A DNA stretch of 64,000 nucleotides from Gnetum montanum (taxonomy: Eukaryota > Streptophyta > Gnetopsida > Gnetales > Gnetaceae), in assembly GCA_015680685.1 (NCBI GenBank), contig MNCI01010184.1, positions 87,003 to 151,002 of the forward strand, read 5' to 3'. This document shows positions 1 through 11,440 of this stretch, piece after piece (the first letter of the stretch is position 1; each line of letters starts with the position of its first letter). The notes below the pieces were generated by a model, which was given only the letters and a program-made list of their open reading frames with translations, was not told where the DNA came from and did no database searches. Made by a program: the position numbers and the translations under genes.

Positions 1-1809
1 ATCGTTATTGAATCTACATTGGGTGTAGTCTTTGCCTGCATTGTTATAGCCATAGTTGTTTTTAGCGCTGTTAAAACGAGAGGCATGCGCCACCGAACCT
101 CGCTGAAAGAAGGCACAGGTTAAATAGCTCGCTTTTCTCTGTGATTTTGCTAATATATCGATCAACAGGATTTTCTAACCATGTAAAATGTTAGTTGCTG
201 CAGATATTCTTTCGATTGAGATGCCCGAAGGATCCAACTTAAGGGCATTCACAACTGAAGAGATAGTCAAGGCAACCAGAAATTTCAGCAGCATCATTGG
301 CAAGGGAGGCTTTGGTTCAGTGTACTCGGGAATTTTGGAAAATGGGACAGAAATTGCTCTTAAAATTCTATCCAGAAAAGATAGGGAGGAATTCTTGAAT
401 GAGGTAAAGTTTTAACTTCCCAATTATTTGCAGCGTTTGTTCCTTGGGTTGTAAGCCCTGTACATGTTTATGTTATGTTGAAGATATCAATATGATAATT
501 ATTTCTTATTTGCCATTGAGCAGCTTCATCTCTTCTCTGTTGTGAATCACAAACACTTAGTTTCCTTGCTTGGGTATTGTACCGAAACCCATGACCTCTT
601 GCTCGTATATGAATATATGCAAGGGGGATCGCTGCAGGACCGTCTTTACGGTAAAGTTCAGAGTAAAACTTTGAATTCTTAATTCGTTTTTCAATGTTCC
701 TTTAAAAAATACATGAATTATGATATAATATTGCTGAAAACACCAGCGTCTGACCCTGAAAGGAGGAACCTAACGTGGAAAAACAGAGTCCAGATAGCAC
801 AGCATGCAGCACTTGGTAAGTACATTTGGGGAGAGATTTTTATCTTAATTATGTTTTCAAAAACTAGTATCCAACAGATTCAAACGCTCTATGCCAAATT
901 TTCAGTTTTAATTTTAGTTTCAATAAATTATATAACATAAAAAATGTTGTTATTACTACGTTTTTGCAACTTCAGGGTTGCAATACTTGCATGAATCTTG
1001 CACCCCAAAGATCATTCACAGGGATGTGAAGCCTGCCAACATTCTTTTGGGCAAAAGTCTGAGAGGAAAGCTTTCAGATTTTGGCATATCTAAGTGGACC
1101 CGTGACGAGCAAGCCACCCACATAACCACTGCAGCAAAAGGAACCCTAGGATACGTTGATCCAGAGTATGATGGTTAATCTTTCCTCAGTTATATAGATA
1201 AATTAGCATTAAAGATAATAATGTGACTATATTAAAAATATCGGAATTGTGTTAAATGTACTAGGTATTACAAGACTGGCCTGTTTGACCGAGAAAAGTG
1301 ACATATACAGCTTTGGAGTGCTGTTGTTGGAGATAATTTGCGGCAGAAAACCTGTGGATAGGACGCTACCAATAAAAGAGATCGCTCTGGTCTCCTGGGT
1401 AACATTTAAAGTTGCTCTGTTTTGTTTATAAAAGAAATCTTGAATCTGAAAATTCAAGTAATGACCATCTGCATCTGGATCTGCATCTGGATCATGACAG
1501 GTACAAGAAGTTTGGGAGTCAAATGATCTTGAGATGATTGTCATGATTATGGATAAGAATTTGGCGGGAGGATTTTGCAGTATAGGATCAATTAATCGTG
1601 TGGCAAAGGTTGCAATGGAATGCATCAACGAGAACCCTTCAGCGCAGCCCACCATGAATAAAATTATCGCAGAATTATCTCAAGCAATGGTGGATGAAGC
1701 AGGTGAAAACAGCTTCTCATCAGAGCACCATGAACCGGATGAAATTTCTTTAAGCGAAGTATGGTTGCTTGACCATTTAGATGTTGCCTCTACAAGTTCG
1801 ACCTTTTAA
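1..1809 (+). CDS. Receptor-like protein kinase, transmembrane segment and kinase domain (5' end outside window)
   Basis: Plasma-membrane receptor kinase of the plant malectin/LRR-type class; its ectodomain lies left of the window. I place exons at 1-118, 204-403, 524-650, 747-815, 976-1173, 1265-1398 and 1501-1809, all with GT/AG borders and mostly matching phases. Exon 1 encodes a hydrophobic membrane span followed by basic residues. Exon 2 carries the glycine loop [11 protein letters not shown] and the ATP-binding lysine in IALKIL. Exon 4 carries [14 protein letters not shown] and the [10 protein letters not shown] activation segment, so it is an RD-type kinase. Exon 5 has [17 protein letters not shown]; exon 6 holds the C-lobe and a short acidic tail ending at TAA 1807. 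Oddities: the invariant Arg of the usual RPTM motif is Gln (QPTM), and the exon 4/5 join is ambiguous, so activity is uncertain. The family call is strong; the exact subfamily is inference. Confidence 0.85.
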
Positions 1810-1882
1810 ATTTAAACCTTGTATTATTGTTGGAATCTACAAGTTCGACCTTTTAAATTTAAACCTTGTATTATTGTTGGAA
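1789..1882 (+). repeat. 47-bp tandem duplication across the kinase stop codon
   Basis: Two nearly perfect copies (1789-1835 and 1836-1882) of a 47-bp unit beginning TCTACAAGTTCGACC. The stop codon of the kinase ORF lies in the first copy, so the second copy is 3' untranslated sequence. The duplication does not change the reading frame upstream. Confidence 0.9.
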
Positions 1883-4800
1883 TCGTTGAATGTACCTTTT
1901 TTTCCGAGACAGCATAGAAAACTTGGTCACAGGTTCGATTTCAATGCACAATACTGATATGCAAAAACAAAAAACAAAAAAAAAAATCTTGTAAAAAGAA
2001 ATTTGAGAGTGGTATGATCGTAAGTGAAAATCAGTAAAAATTCATGTTCAATATCAGTTTCAGAATCTCCAAAAGTTTTACGTAACAAATTGTAATCTCT
2101 TAGTATATTAGAATGTGGGGACTAACATGTGCATGGAATTCCCCCGGCACGTGCAGTTTGAAATCCCCAGGTTCTTGCATTCAAAAAGATTGCACCTTTG
2201 TTGAGTAAAATCTTTGAAGATTAAGAATTCATAGGAAAAAAGTAAATCTACCGGTCATAAACCAGGGGTTCCTGAGCGACATTCTATTAGACTTACTGCG
2301 TCTCTTCTACTTTTGCTGACAGTTGATTGTTGATTTTCCATTAAACCAACTTTGGGCGTGATTCTGTTGCATTTTGCGGGCTTTGGTTCTTCCCTAGAAA
2401 TATGGTAAATATGACCGTGAATTGTGATGTTTTAATCTTAAACTGACAGTTCTATTTCTTCGTTGCCGGGCTATAAACCCATAGTAAGCTAATTCTCCCC
2501 TGTTTTTGAAGCTTTAAAGTAATTGTAGTTATGGTTGAACCCGGTCTGCACTGGGCAGTTGTCTCATGAGATTTAAGCTTTTCATTTCATTTTCGTTAGT
2601 TTTTATGGGATACTTTGATGTTCTAATCGACTCGCTTATTTAAATCTGTGAATACGTCTCCGTTTGTACTTATAAAGGATATCCTTTTAAGGCTGTGTTC
2701 CAAGCTTCGAGCTTCCTGTTTATTGGCAAAGAGGCTGAGTTCATGTCTATTACGTTCGCGCATTTTTTTGAAATTTTCGCAAAGTAAAAAACTTTGTCGG
2801 TGATGTGCTGCATGTTGGTTATATCTGCACACAGCCATGTTTTTTTAAATAAAAATATTAGATAAGATTTGTGTAGGACAAAAAAACATTAGGTAGAAAC
2901 ATAAGTGGTGCGTTGGTGCCCGATACATCCGTGCAATTTCTGAAAGTCCGTGCATTTTCTGGAATTTTTGAAAACCTAAAAATTTAGTCGGTAATGTTCA
3001 TTATGTTTGAACACCGTGATTGTTTTTTTTCAATTAAAAAGTAAGAAACATGTGTCAACTAGGTGATTTTTCAAAAGAGTATTTTTCAAAAAAAATAAGG
3101 TGCCCATTCTAAAACTTTTCACATTTCATAATTATCACCGCGTGGTACAGCAAGTAAAATTTTTTTCAGCACCAACAAGAAGCGCTGTATATCCATATTG
3201 CTGATACATTTATCTTTTCACTTCGAAGCAGCACTTTGCCTTCATTCTTTCTGCGCCTTTTTTATACCAAGCAAACTGCTACCTAACTTCTACAGAATGT
3301 GGTTATGGTTATGCACCTCATAGATTAACAAGGGCTACCAGTAGCTGAATCCGGGTTGTGTGTTCATAGTGCCCAGCAACAAGCATGCGAAGTAGTAGTT
3401 CGTTTTTTTCTTTTTAAAAGTCTTTAGAAGATTTTTTAATTTTGCAAGTTTTTGGCCATTAGTTACATCTATTGGGTGATGCAAGTGACTTAATTGAGAA
3501 AAAAATGGAATTTTTTCTGATTTTGAAATTGCTATATCTTCACGATCCAAATGAGTTTTGGGCTGATCTTAGATTTGTTGGAAAAATTATTCCACAACTT
3601 ATTAGCTTGTAAAATTTCAGGTCAATTGGAATTTATTTAATCATTTAAATCTTGCTTGAAAAAGGGGTATTAGATAAAATTGTTTAGCTTTTAGAATAGA
3701 AATTAGTGATTTGGAAGATGAATGTATGATCCGAAGAGTTATGAAGTGATTAAATATTTGATATGAAGTTCTTTGAACAATTTACCTCCATGTAAGATTT
3801 GAACTTGATTTGAGTTGGTTTGATGGTTGAAATTTGTTACACAATAATGGCCCCAAATGTGACTTTTTACTTTCAATGATGGTTGATGAGGAATTGATTG
3901 AATTGAAATGTACAATTGTTGCAACTATTTGAATATAAATAACAATGATTAATGAGTAATAAATTTTAAATGAATTGATGATTTGTAAATAACTGGAATG
4001 ATAAATTAGTGAATGTTAGTGAATATGATGAATGTTGATGAATGATGAAAATTGTTGAAGTATTCAATGATGAATTGATGAATAAGAGATGAATAATTGG
4101 TGAGTAATTGATGAAATTAATGAAGATGGAGAGAAATTTTGTAATCAAATTATCCTTCTTACTTCATAATCAAATACAACATAATATGCATATGTATTTA
4201 TAGGCATTTGATAGGGCCATTATAACCATGGGTAGGACAAGTCTTTTTACAAGAAAATAGGGCTGAAATTTGAAGAGACACAAAAGATTGGGGCTATTCT
4301 TCAATTACATCCATCTATCAATCTTTTAATAAAATGGAAAATAATATAGTTTGACTATTTTTTCCTATGTGTAATAAAAAATTAAATAAAAATTCCAAGG
4401 CTTTTGTCCCTATTTTACATAAAGTTCAAAATTTATCTTAATTTGATCTTTTCTTTTTTCTTTAACTTTATATTTTCACTTAAATTTGCTACATTTGCAT
4501 ATGCAAATATGACCTTTAATTACTGTGAATTTTGTCTTGTTAAATACATGGGGCAAGTAATTTGTGAGAAGAGTAATGAGCCAAATTACATGCTAGAACT
4601 AATAGTAGTTGCTCTTGCATCTTGTGTGGTTCTTAATGATCCAAAAAGCACAAAGGCTAACACACTTTAAAGATGTTATAGAAATAAGAATTGCATAAAT
4701 AGAAGGCCTTACATTTATAACCATATCTTAAGTCAAGTCTTTACAATGTCTAAAGATATTTCCATCTTTTGTTAAAAAAAGATATCAAAACATACAAAAG

Positions 4801-5319
4801 GGAGCTAACTTGAAGGCTAGACTTGATGAGGAGTGCAAGCTAGCAATCTTTGAAGTACTAATAGAATTTACTTTACCCGATCCAACAACTTAAAGTTAGA
4901 ATGCTAAAGCTGCCACCAATGCTAAATTCATAGAATTATTAACATAAGCAACATCTTTTACATAAAAAGTATCATTCAAACAATGCATTGGAGAGTGTGA
5001 AGATATCATGAATCTATTGGCAAACAATTCTTCAATTGTTAAAAACATCCATTATAATCAAACTCCTTTTATGAAACTGAAACTGTAACTAAATTTTGAC
5101 TTATGTCCATTAAGATCATTTAGATTTGTTGGATGGAGTAGTTTTGGAATTTGTTTAAAATCCATAACTTAATGTTGCTTAGTAGAATTCAACTTGTTTG
5201 CATATCTTATGTAATAAATCTCACTTCTTGCATATTTTCTATAGATATATATCGCCATACCACTTATTAAAAACATGTCGAGTAGTACAAAAGAGGCATG
5301 AAAAAAAATCAGTGTAGCA
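1883..5319. other. Intergenic DNA, no gene recognised
   Basis: AT-rich sequence with only short ORFs that look like chance. About 3960-4140 is a simple-sequence stretch rich in imperfect ATGAATG/TTGATGAA words. No domain, LTR end or RNA gene was recognised. Confidence 0.6.
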
Positions 5320-5680
5320 AAAATGTGAATGCTTCAATGGATGTTGAATATTACTAAGCGATAAAGTACATAATATAGGCATCAGAGGAAGACTTGGACT
5401 AACTTCTATTTCAAATAAGCTACAAGAATAGCAACTTAGATGGTTTGCAGATGTGCAAAGAATGATTAGATAATGAGTTTGTAAACAAAGGTTGCTATAT
5501 ATCATTATTCCAAGGAAGACAAAAGAAAACATGGGAAAAAAAATCCCAAATGATTTGAAGAAACTACAAATAATCAAAGATCTAGCTCCTTATAGAAGCG
5601 AATTGGTAAAAAAGAACTCATGTTGCTGACCTAATTTTATTAGGACAAGGCTAGAATGATGATGATGATGATGACATCCT
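5320..5680 (+). mobile_element. RTE-like non-LTR retrotransposon, 3' end relic
   Basis: Read in shifting plus-strand frames, this stretch resembles the conserved C-terminus of plant RTE/LINE reverse transcriptases: a piece like LGLTSISNKLQE, then QLRWFADVQR, then RKTKENMGKKIPNDLKKLQ and an ending like ADLILLGQG. It finishes in a GAT microsatellite at about 5655-5675, which is how RTE-type elements usually end. Several stops and frameshifts show it is long dead, and the upstream part was not found. The minus-strand open frame over the same bases is a shadow. Confidence 0.7.
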
Positions 5681-5889
5681 AAATCTATAACAATTGGTCA
5701 CAAAAGCATAATTCCATTAAAAGAATAAACAAACAAAAAAATATATATGCTACCATAGAAATTAGTAAAGAGTGAGACACATGATTATAATATTATGGGG
5801 CCATTTAACAAACTAATTCAAACTATAGAAATTAATTAATTAATCTAATTAATAAATAAATAAATTTTATTCTAGCCTAAGGCAATGAG

Positions 5890-6430
5890 TGTCAGATCCC
5901 AATTGGTTGTACATGGACTAAACTCTTGCATTTGCAACTAAAATTAACAAGCATTATGTTATTGGATAAACCAACCAATAGTGTTGTTGGGATTGCCAAG
6001 TTAACATGTATTTGTGCTTTAAACTAGTCATGTATATTCCACCAAGTTATTAACATGTGTGGAAAATTAAATCATTATGGTAAGTTCATTTGAAAGTAAA
6101 TAACATGAAAATAAATGCTAGGAAGTAAATTTAAACTAAGTCAAAGTGGTGCAATGAAAGGAAAATAATCTTGGTTTTTATTATCTTGCATGAAATGTAT
6201 TTAGATACATTCCACTCAAATAAGGACTCTAGACAATTCATTTAAAACCATTTTGTAGGCACTTGCTAACTACTGCTAGAAACTAAAAAAAACAAACTAA
6301 TAGAGTTTTGGTACTACTGTCATTAATGTAGTAGATGATGAGTATTTATAGGAAAAATTGGCCTTTGCGACATTGCATCTAGGCCTATAATATTGTATCT
6401 ACAATATCAAGTCCCACTTATTTACTATCA
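5890..6430 (-). mobile_element. Degenerate family A LTR relic
   Basis: Read in the same orientation as the solo LTR just downstream, it has the same order of landmarks: a block near 5990 like the GTTGTTGGGATTGCCAAG segment of other copies, a block at about 6150-6240 resembling the R/U5 region, a reversed TATA box (TATTTATAGG near 6340) and GATATC-like words near 6390-6410. Similarity is weak and both ends are unclear. Confidence 0.4.
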
Positions 6431-6483
6431 CAAAATTATTGTTTTAGGATAATAAAAGTAAGAATGATAATAAAGAGACAAAG

Positions 6484-7303
6484 TGATGAGCGGCGAGGTA
6501 CCCCTACGCTCAGCCATACGAATACGAGCATTTCACGCACGATCTGGTCGAATTCCAAGGTCTAAGTGCCTATGTGCCTTTGTGGAACAATAACGGGTTG
6601 GTTAATCGTTGTCTTCCCAAACTTACTTGTATGTCACGGTTGTATGGTTAAGTAAGCTTGAGGCATATGATTTTTATAGCTTTTATGTGTTTTATATCCT
6701 GCGCTAGTAAGGAGGGCGAGAGAGATAACTAAGTAACTAATCTAATTTAACTACTCATTAATTGAGTCCTAATTACTCCTAACACCAATATCTATTCCCA
6801 TTGTCATACACATCCTAAACTAGTGCAACGTTGCTGGGATTCCCAAACACTAATCGTCATTAGGTTACCAAGCGCTACACGCATGCTCAAAGCAGTCGTA
6901 CTAAGTATATTTAACTAAGAGAGTTATATGGTCAAAGAAATCATTAATCAACTAGGAAAGCATTAAATAATAACTAACACTAATTAATCTATTTTGAATG
7001 TTGCAAGGTTTATCATAAAGTTCGTCTTTATTGCCGTACACAAAGTGTGCTTAGGTACACAATGCTCAAATAAAGATTCGTTCACTCTATGAATCCTACT
7101 ACGGGCAGGTAGAAATAATTCTAACTCTAGAGGGAAAAATTGCAAGAGTTAGGCTAAGGGACTAACTATCTAATGTGAAAACCAAGGGTGCCACCTCTTA
7201 TTTATAGGTGAGGAGATAGGCCCCGATATTGGGTATCCAACATCACATGGTTGGATTTGATATCGCAGACACGATATCGTCGTCCCAATATCGCGGTTCA
7301 TCA
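6484..7303 (-). mobile_element. Family A solo LTR (820 bp) with perfect 5-bp target duplication
   Basis: An intact LTR in minus orientation, starting TGATGAG and ending TTCATCA, flanked on both sides by CAAAG (6479-6483 and 7304-7308). No internal sequence adjoins it, so it is a product of LTR-LTR recombination. On the minus strand it has a TATA box (7199-7206), the AATAAAGA region near 7060 and several GATATC words in U3. Its perfect target duplication suggests it is younger than the relic to its left. Confidence 0.92.
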
Positions 7304-9827
7304 CAAAGTCTAAAGAGTAGATTTCACCAATTATAATCAACAAACCTGTGACAACAACTTAGCCTTCCAACTAGCAAGTCTATTATTAATCTTTTAAAGA
7401 AATGGATATCGAACTTTCTTCTTCATACGATCCACAAAGATAGGAAGTGCCAAATACATGGACAGTAATGAGTCTACTTCAGATCCTAATAAATCAATAT
7501 ATTCTGATAAAAGTTCTTAATTAACTCCAAAATTGAACACATAACTTTTATTTAAGTTGATTCTTAAATGAAAATTTTAAAAATGTTAGATGCAATTTTT
7601 CTATAAATTATGAATTTTGACATCAACAAACAATGTATGCATGAAAGAATTGCAATCAAAAGTTAGCAAGATGCCTCTCATAATATTGTCATTTTTCAAT
7701 TTTCTTAAGTAGGATCCTAAAACCTTCATGGCTAAAATTAAAAAAAGAAAGAAAGAAAGAGAAATAGGATCACTATGTCATAACCCATTTGAAGATGAAA
7801 ACTTCTCAAAGAAATGGCCAATGATAAAAATGGAAAATCTAAATTGTTGGTGGAAACCTTTATGCATTTATATCCGATGATTAGGAAAGGTCATTTTTTG
7901 TAATACAACTTTTACGTAGAGACTCTTATATTGATGAATGCTTGAAATTAAAATATATTTATCATCTTTTACATTAGAAACTAAATTTATGTAACACCTA
8001 TAAATACTACTGTGTCTACTTTCTTCCTTATCTGTAAGTCAACATATAAATTAATGTTTAACATCACCAATAACATTATTTACATTCATTGCTTTAAAGT
8101 TACATTTAAATCAATAAATTACATTGACTCTAATGTAACATTCCTCATTATCTAAAGAGAAATGCATCAAAATGCATAAAACCATATACATTTCACATGC
8201 CATGATGATAGCATCCATCAAATTATTGTATTTTACATATAGTACAACCACATGCAAAGGCCATATACCAATAATTATGTTTCACTAGTAAGTTAAAGAC
8301 ATGCAACTCTAAATACATCTAAATGCTATATTTATATTGTCATCTATAATGTATACTCATTTGCATTAAATGGCTTCAAAAATCTCCTCCTATAATGACC
8401 AAACATATACATAAATAAGTTAATTTAATATAAACATATACTACATTAATGTTAATTTATATTAATAACTTTAGCCCTAATGTCATGCTTCAAAAGAGTC
8501 CAGTGAAAACGACCATGTCATGAAACTTCAACATGTTTAGTTTGAGTAAAGAGATATGGTTGCAGATATCCTATTGTTGATAAAGAATGGTGCATCTAAC
8601 CTATAAGAATACAAGTCGATAGAAGTCATAATGCAACTTTCCAATTAAGCCATTCATAAATACAACTTCCATAGAAGTCATAATGCAACTTCTAATTAAG
8701 CCATTCATAAATACAACTTCAAACACTACTAAAAATTATTTATATGGCCATGTCTTAATGTATCATATGAAAGTGATATACACTTGGCCCATTCCAAGCT
8801 CAAACACCTACAACTACAATTATCAATACCATGGCAAAGTGTTCAAATCATCACAAGCTCTAGGTGGTCATATGTTAACATGACCTACTAGTATTTTAGG
8901 CATAGGTCTCCACACTGTCTCAAAGTATTTCCATGCAAGGTAGCACTTAATTGCGAGTAATGAGTACTTGTTGCTTGATGCATAGAGAAAATTACTATCA
9001 TATTTATATCAATGTACTTAATCCATAGGAAAAAGAATGTTTTAGTTTTTATACTTGACTAATTATGATGTTTTCTTCTTAATATCCAACTTGCTTTTAA
9101 TGTCAAATCAACATCCAACGTCACTTGTGATGTGATTTCCATTGGTCTCTTTAAACCAAAGTGGAACTCAAAGATTAATGTTGATGTTAATATAACTTTA
9201 TTCATATTGTTAAAATCTATATCCATACTAACATTCATTATCATTTACAATGTTATTCTTAAATTTTCTCTGTAATCAAAGTTAATTTTGGAATTCATAA
9301 TAAAATCTCTTATCCCTTAACAATTGGTATGCCATTGCTTCTAGCTTAGTTATATAAAAGCTATAAAGTTAAGAGGATATTAAAAACTTTGATATCTCTA
9401 GATGACAAACAAGCATAAAAAAAATCGTAGCCTAGTTTGTACCATACTTTAAAATTTTTTGTCCTACATTTCTAACCACATTCACTCAAAATCTTCAATG
9501 CTCGTTAGTCACCTAGAGATGCTAAATCTTTTGATATCCTCTTGGCCTTATAGGTTTTATATGGCTAAGCTAGCTTATAGGTATTTAAATTACACTACAT
9601 ATGTATAATGCACATCTTGCTTTAGGCTATTCAATTGCACCTTTGGAAGCACATTTGCATGAATTGAAATACAAATTGTATTAGTTAAGCTAAATTTTAA
9701 AATACTAGTTTTCATCAAATTTTGTTTCAATATAACTTATTCGAATAAACTAGTGAGTAGCCTAGTGGTAAGACTCTAGATTTAAAAGCTCCATGTCATG
9801 GGTTCAATTCTAGTAGGTAATGCTAAG
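7304..9827. other. Intergenic DNA with a short tandem duplication
   Basis: Low-complexity AT-rich sequence. Apart from the zinc-finger relic annotated separately, the only structure seen is a tandem duplication of about 52 bp (8619-8670 and 8671-8720; unit starts ATAGAAGTCATAATGC). No retroelement domain or RNA gene was recognised. Confidence 0.55.
8760..8883 (+). pseudogene. Plant C2H2 (QALGGH) zinc-finger relic
   Basis: In the frame of 8821 the translation reads YQYHGKVFKSSQALGGHMLT then stop. GKVFKSSQALGGH is the hallmark of plant C2H2 transcription factors, with QALGGH at 8854-8871. The two zinc-binding cysteines that should precede it are both tyrosine (TAT 8821-8823, TAC 8827-8829), each one G-to-A change from TGT or TGC, and a TGA stop falls where the last histidine is expected. 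No effector motif or second finger is seen nearby, so this is an isolated dead fragment. Confidence 0.72.
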
Positions 9828-10823
9828 TGATGAGTGGCGAGGTACCCCTACACTCAACCATACGAATATGAGCTTTCATGCACGATCCGATCAAACTCTG
9901 TGGATGGGCTAGTTGTGGTATCTAGATAGTTACACGTTGATCACAGTTCATTGTCTTCCCATCTAGACTAGTATTTGCTTTGTCACGTATGGTTTAGTCC
10001 AGAGTGAGGAGTATGATGTGTTTCCTATCACTATGCTACTCCTAGAGGTAATGGAAAATAACTTTGTTTAAGGTAATAGGGAATGAGAGAAGAGAATCTA
10101 AGCTAGCCTAAGTGCGATGAGCATATGTCCTTAATCATCCGTACACATCTTGAACCTCATGTACTACTACTGGGATTACCAAGCGCATGTCCTAGGTACG
10201 CTACTGGGATACCAAGTAGTCACACTTAAATGCTCATGATTAAGTCGTACTCATTCCACATTTAATAACAAGGATAGAAAATGAAGGTAGAGAAATATTA
10301 ATTAAGAAAGCAATAAATAAAAATAATAGTAAGAAATTAAAACTAAGTGAATGCTACAATGATGAAGTAATCTCAATCTTTATTGTTGATCATGTGCATG
10401 TCCAAGTACATCACACTTGAATAAAGGTTCTGTACAATTACAATCATCACACTGCAGGCATGCACTAGGGAAAGGGTTGAGATGAACTAAAAAATGACAA
10501 AAAGACTCTACTCTAACACTAACTTACTCTAAAACTTACTACTTTCCTGTGCACCCAAATGTATTATTTATAAGCTTACACAAGAACCATGATCTTGCAT
10601 ATTCGATATCATTAGCTAGGCCATGATATTGCGTACCTGATATTAGGGTCCGATGTCAAGGGTCTACTGGCAAAGGTCTGATGTCAAGGGTCTAATGTCA
10701 AGGGTCCAATGTCAAGGGTCCAATGTTAAGGGTCCAACATCAATGATTCGACGTCAAGGGTTTGATGTCAAGGGTCCAACATCAAGGGCCCGATATCAGC
10801 ACCTGATAAACCATGATTCATCA
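9828..10823 (-). repeat. Family A 3' LTR with expanded U3 minisatellite
   Basis: Starts TGATGAGTGGCGAGGTACC and ends GATTCATCA. It shares the R/U5 portion with other family A LTRs but is longer (996 bp), because U3 holds a tandem array at about 10650-10800. A reversed TATA box is at 10565-10572. Confidence 0.82.
10650..10800 (-). repeat. Minisatellite of GATGTCAAGGGTC-like units in LTR U3
   Basis: About ten imperfect units of 13-15 bp, with variants such as GATGTCAAGGGTCTA and AATGTCAAGGGTCC. The seed resembles the GATATC words found once or a few times in U3 of other copies. The short open frame through it is a consequence of the repeat, not a gene. Confidence 0.85.
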
Positions 10824-11095
10824 TATACCCACGATTGAATAACAACTCGTCCTTGAGTTAAACAAAATGAGAATGAGTCCATATGATTACACGGTGGATA
10901 GGTATGGGCTTATTGACTAACTAGGAATTATTCGTGTCGTAGTGTGGGATTGAACAAAACAAAATTGGGGCACAGACACAGAATTACAAAATTTATTGGA
11001 ACTCATATAGTTCCTGATAGTGGTGGCTCCTCCATGGATGCCTTTTCTTTATCCTGCACTTCAAGATTCTAAGATTGATATTGTTGAAGAAGTGC

Positions 11096-11440
11096 CTAAC
11101 GTTTCTTCTTTTTTATCCAAGGATTATGAACCATCCATGATGATGTTCCAATAGTTGATAGAGTCGGTACTTCCCATGGACACAATAGTTTTGGGAACAC
11201 TTGATTGGCCTTGACATGCCATGTTGCAAATAGATCATATTCCTCTTCATAAGCTTGGGCTCTTACCTCTCCACCTTTTTCTTGGCCAGATTATGCAGTG
11301 ACAGGAGTTCCCTGATGGATGCTAAATGATTGTGCCTCTTGCTCTACATGTTCTACATGAGGTCCTGGGCCTCTGCCTCCCCTTGGGCATTTAGCTGCAC
11401 ATTGAGAAAGTCCTCCTTGTTGTCCTCTTTTAGGGGCCAT
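11096..11440 (-). pseudogene. Unrecognised ORF relic in the 3' region of the minus-strand element
   Basis: A 115-codon minus-strand frame starting MAPKRGQQGG and ending at TAG, with a single TAA at codon 50. The first half is Gly/Arg/Gln rich; the second half has aromatic motifs such as EEEYDLFATWHVKANQ and WEVPTLSTIGTSSW. It sits between the gag relic and the 3' LTR, where some Athila-lineage elements carry an extra ORF. I do not recognise the family. It could be an extra retroelement ORF or a captured or unrelated fragment. Confidence 0.4.

Noticed and set aside
5239-5577. 112-codon minus frame rich in Phe, Cys and Ser
   Set aside because: Shadow of the RTE relic on the plus strand.
9828-10823. 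Family A LTR ends considered as a MITE or foldback element with long inverted repeats (GCGAGGTACC versus GGTACCTCGC)
   Set aside because: Those motifs occur at the same LTR end in opposite orientations of different copies; within one LTR the inverted repeat is only TGATGA/TCATCA, and primer site and polypurine tract positions fit an LTR.
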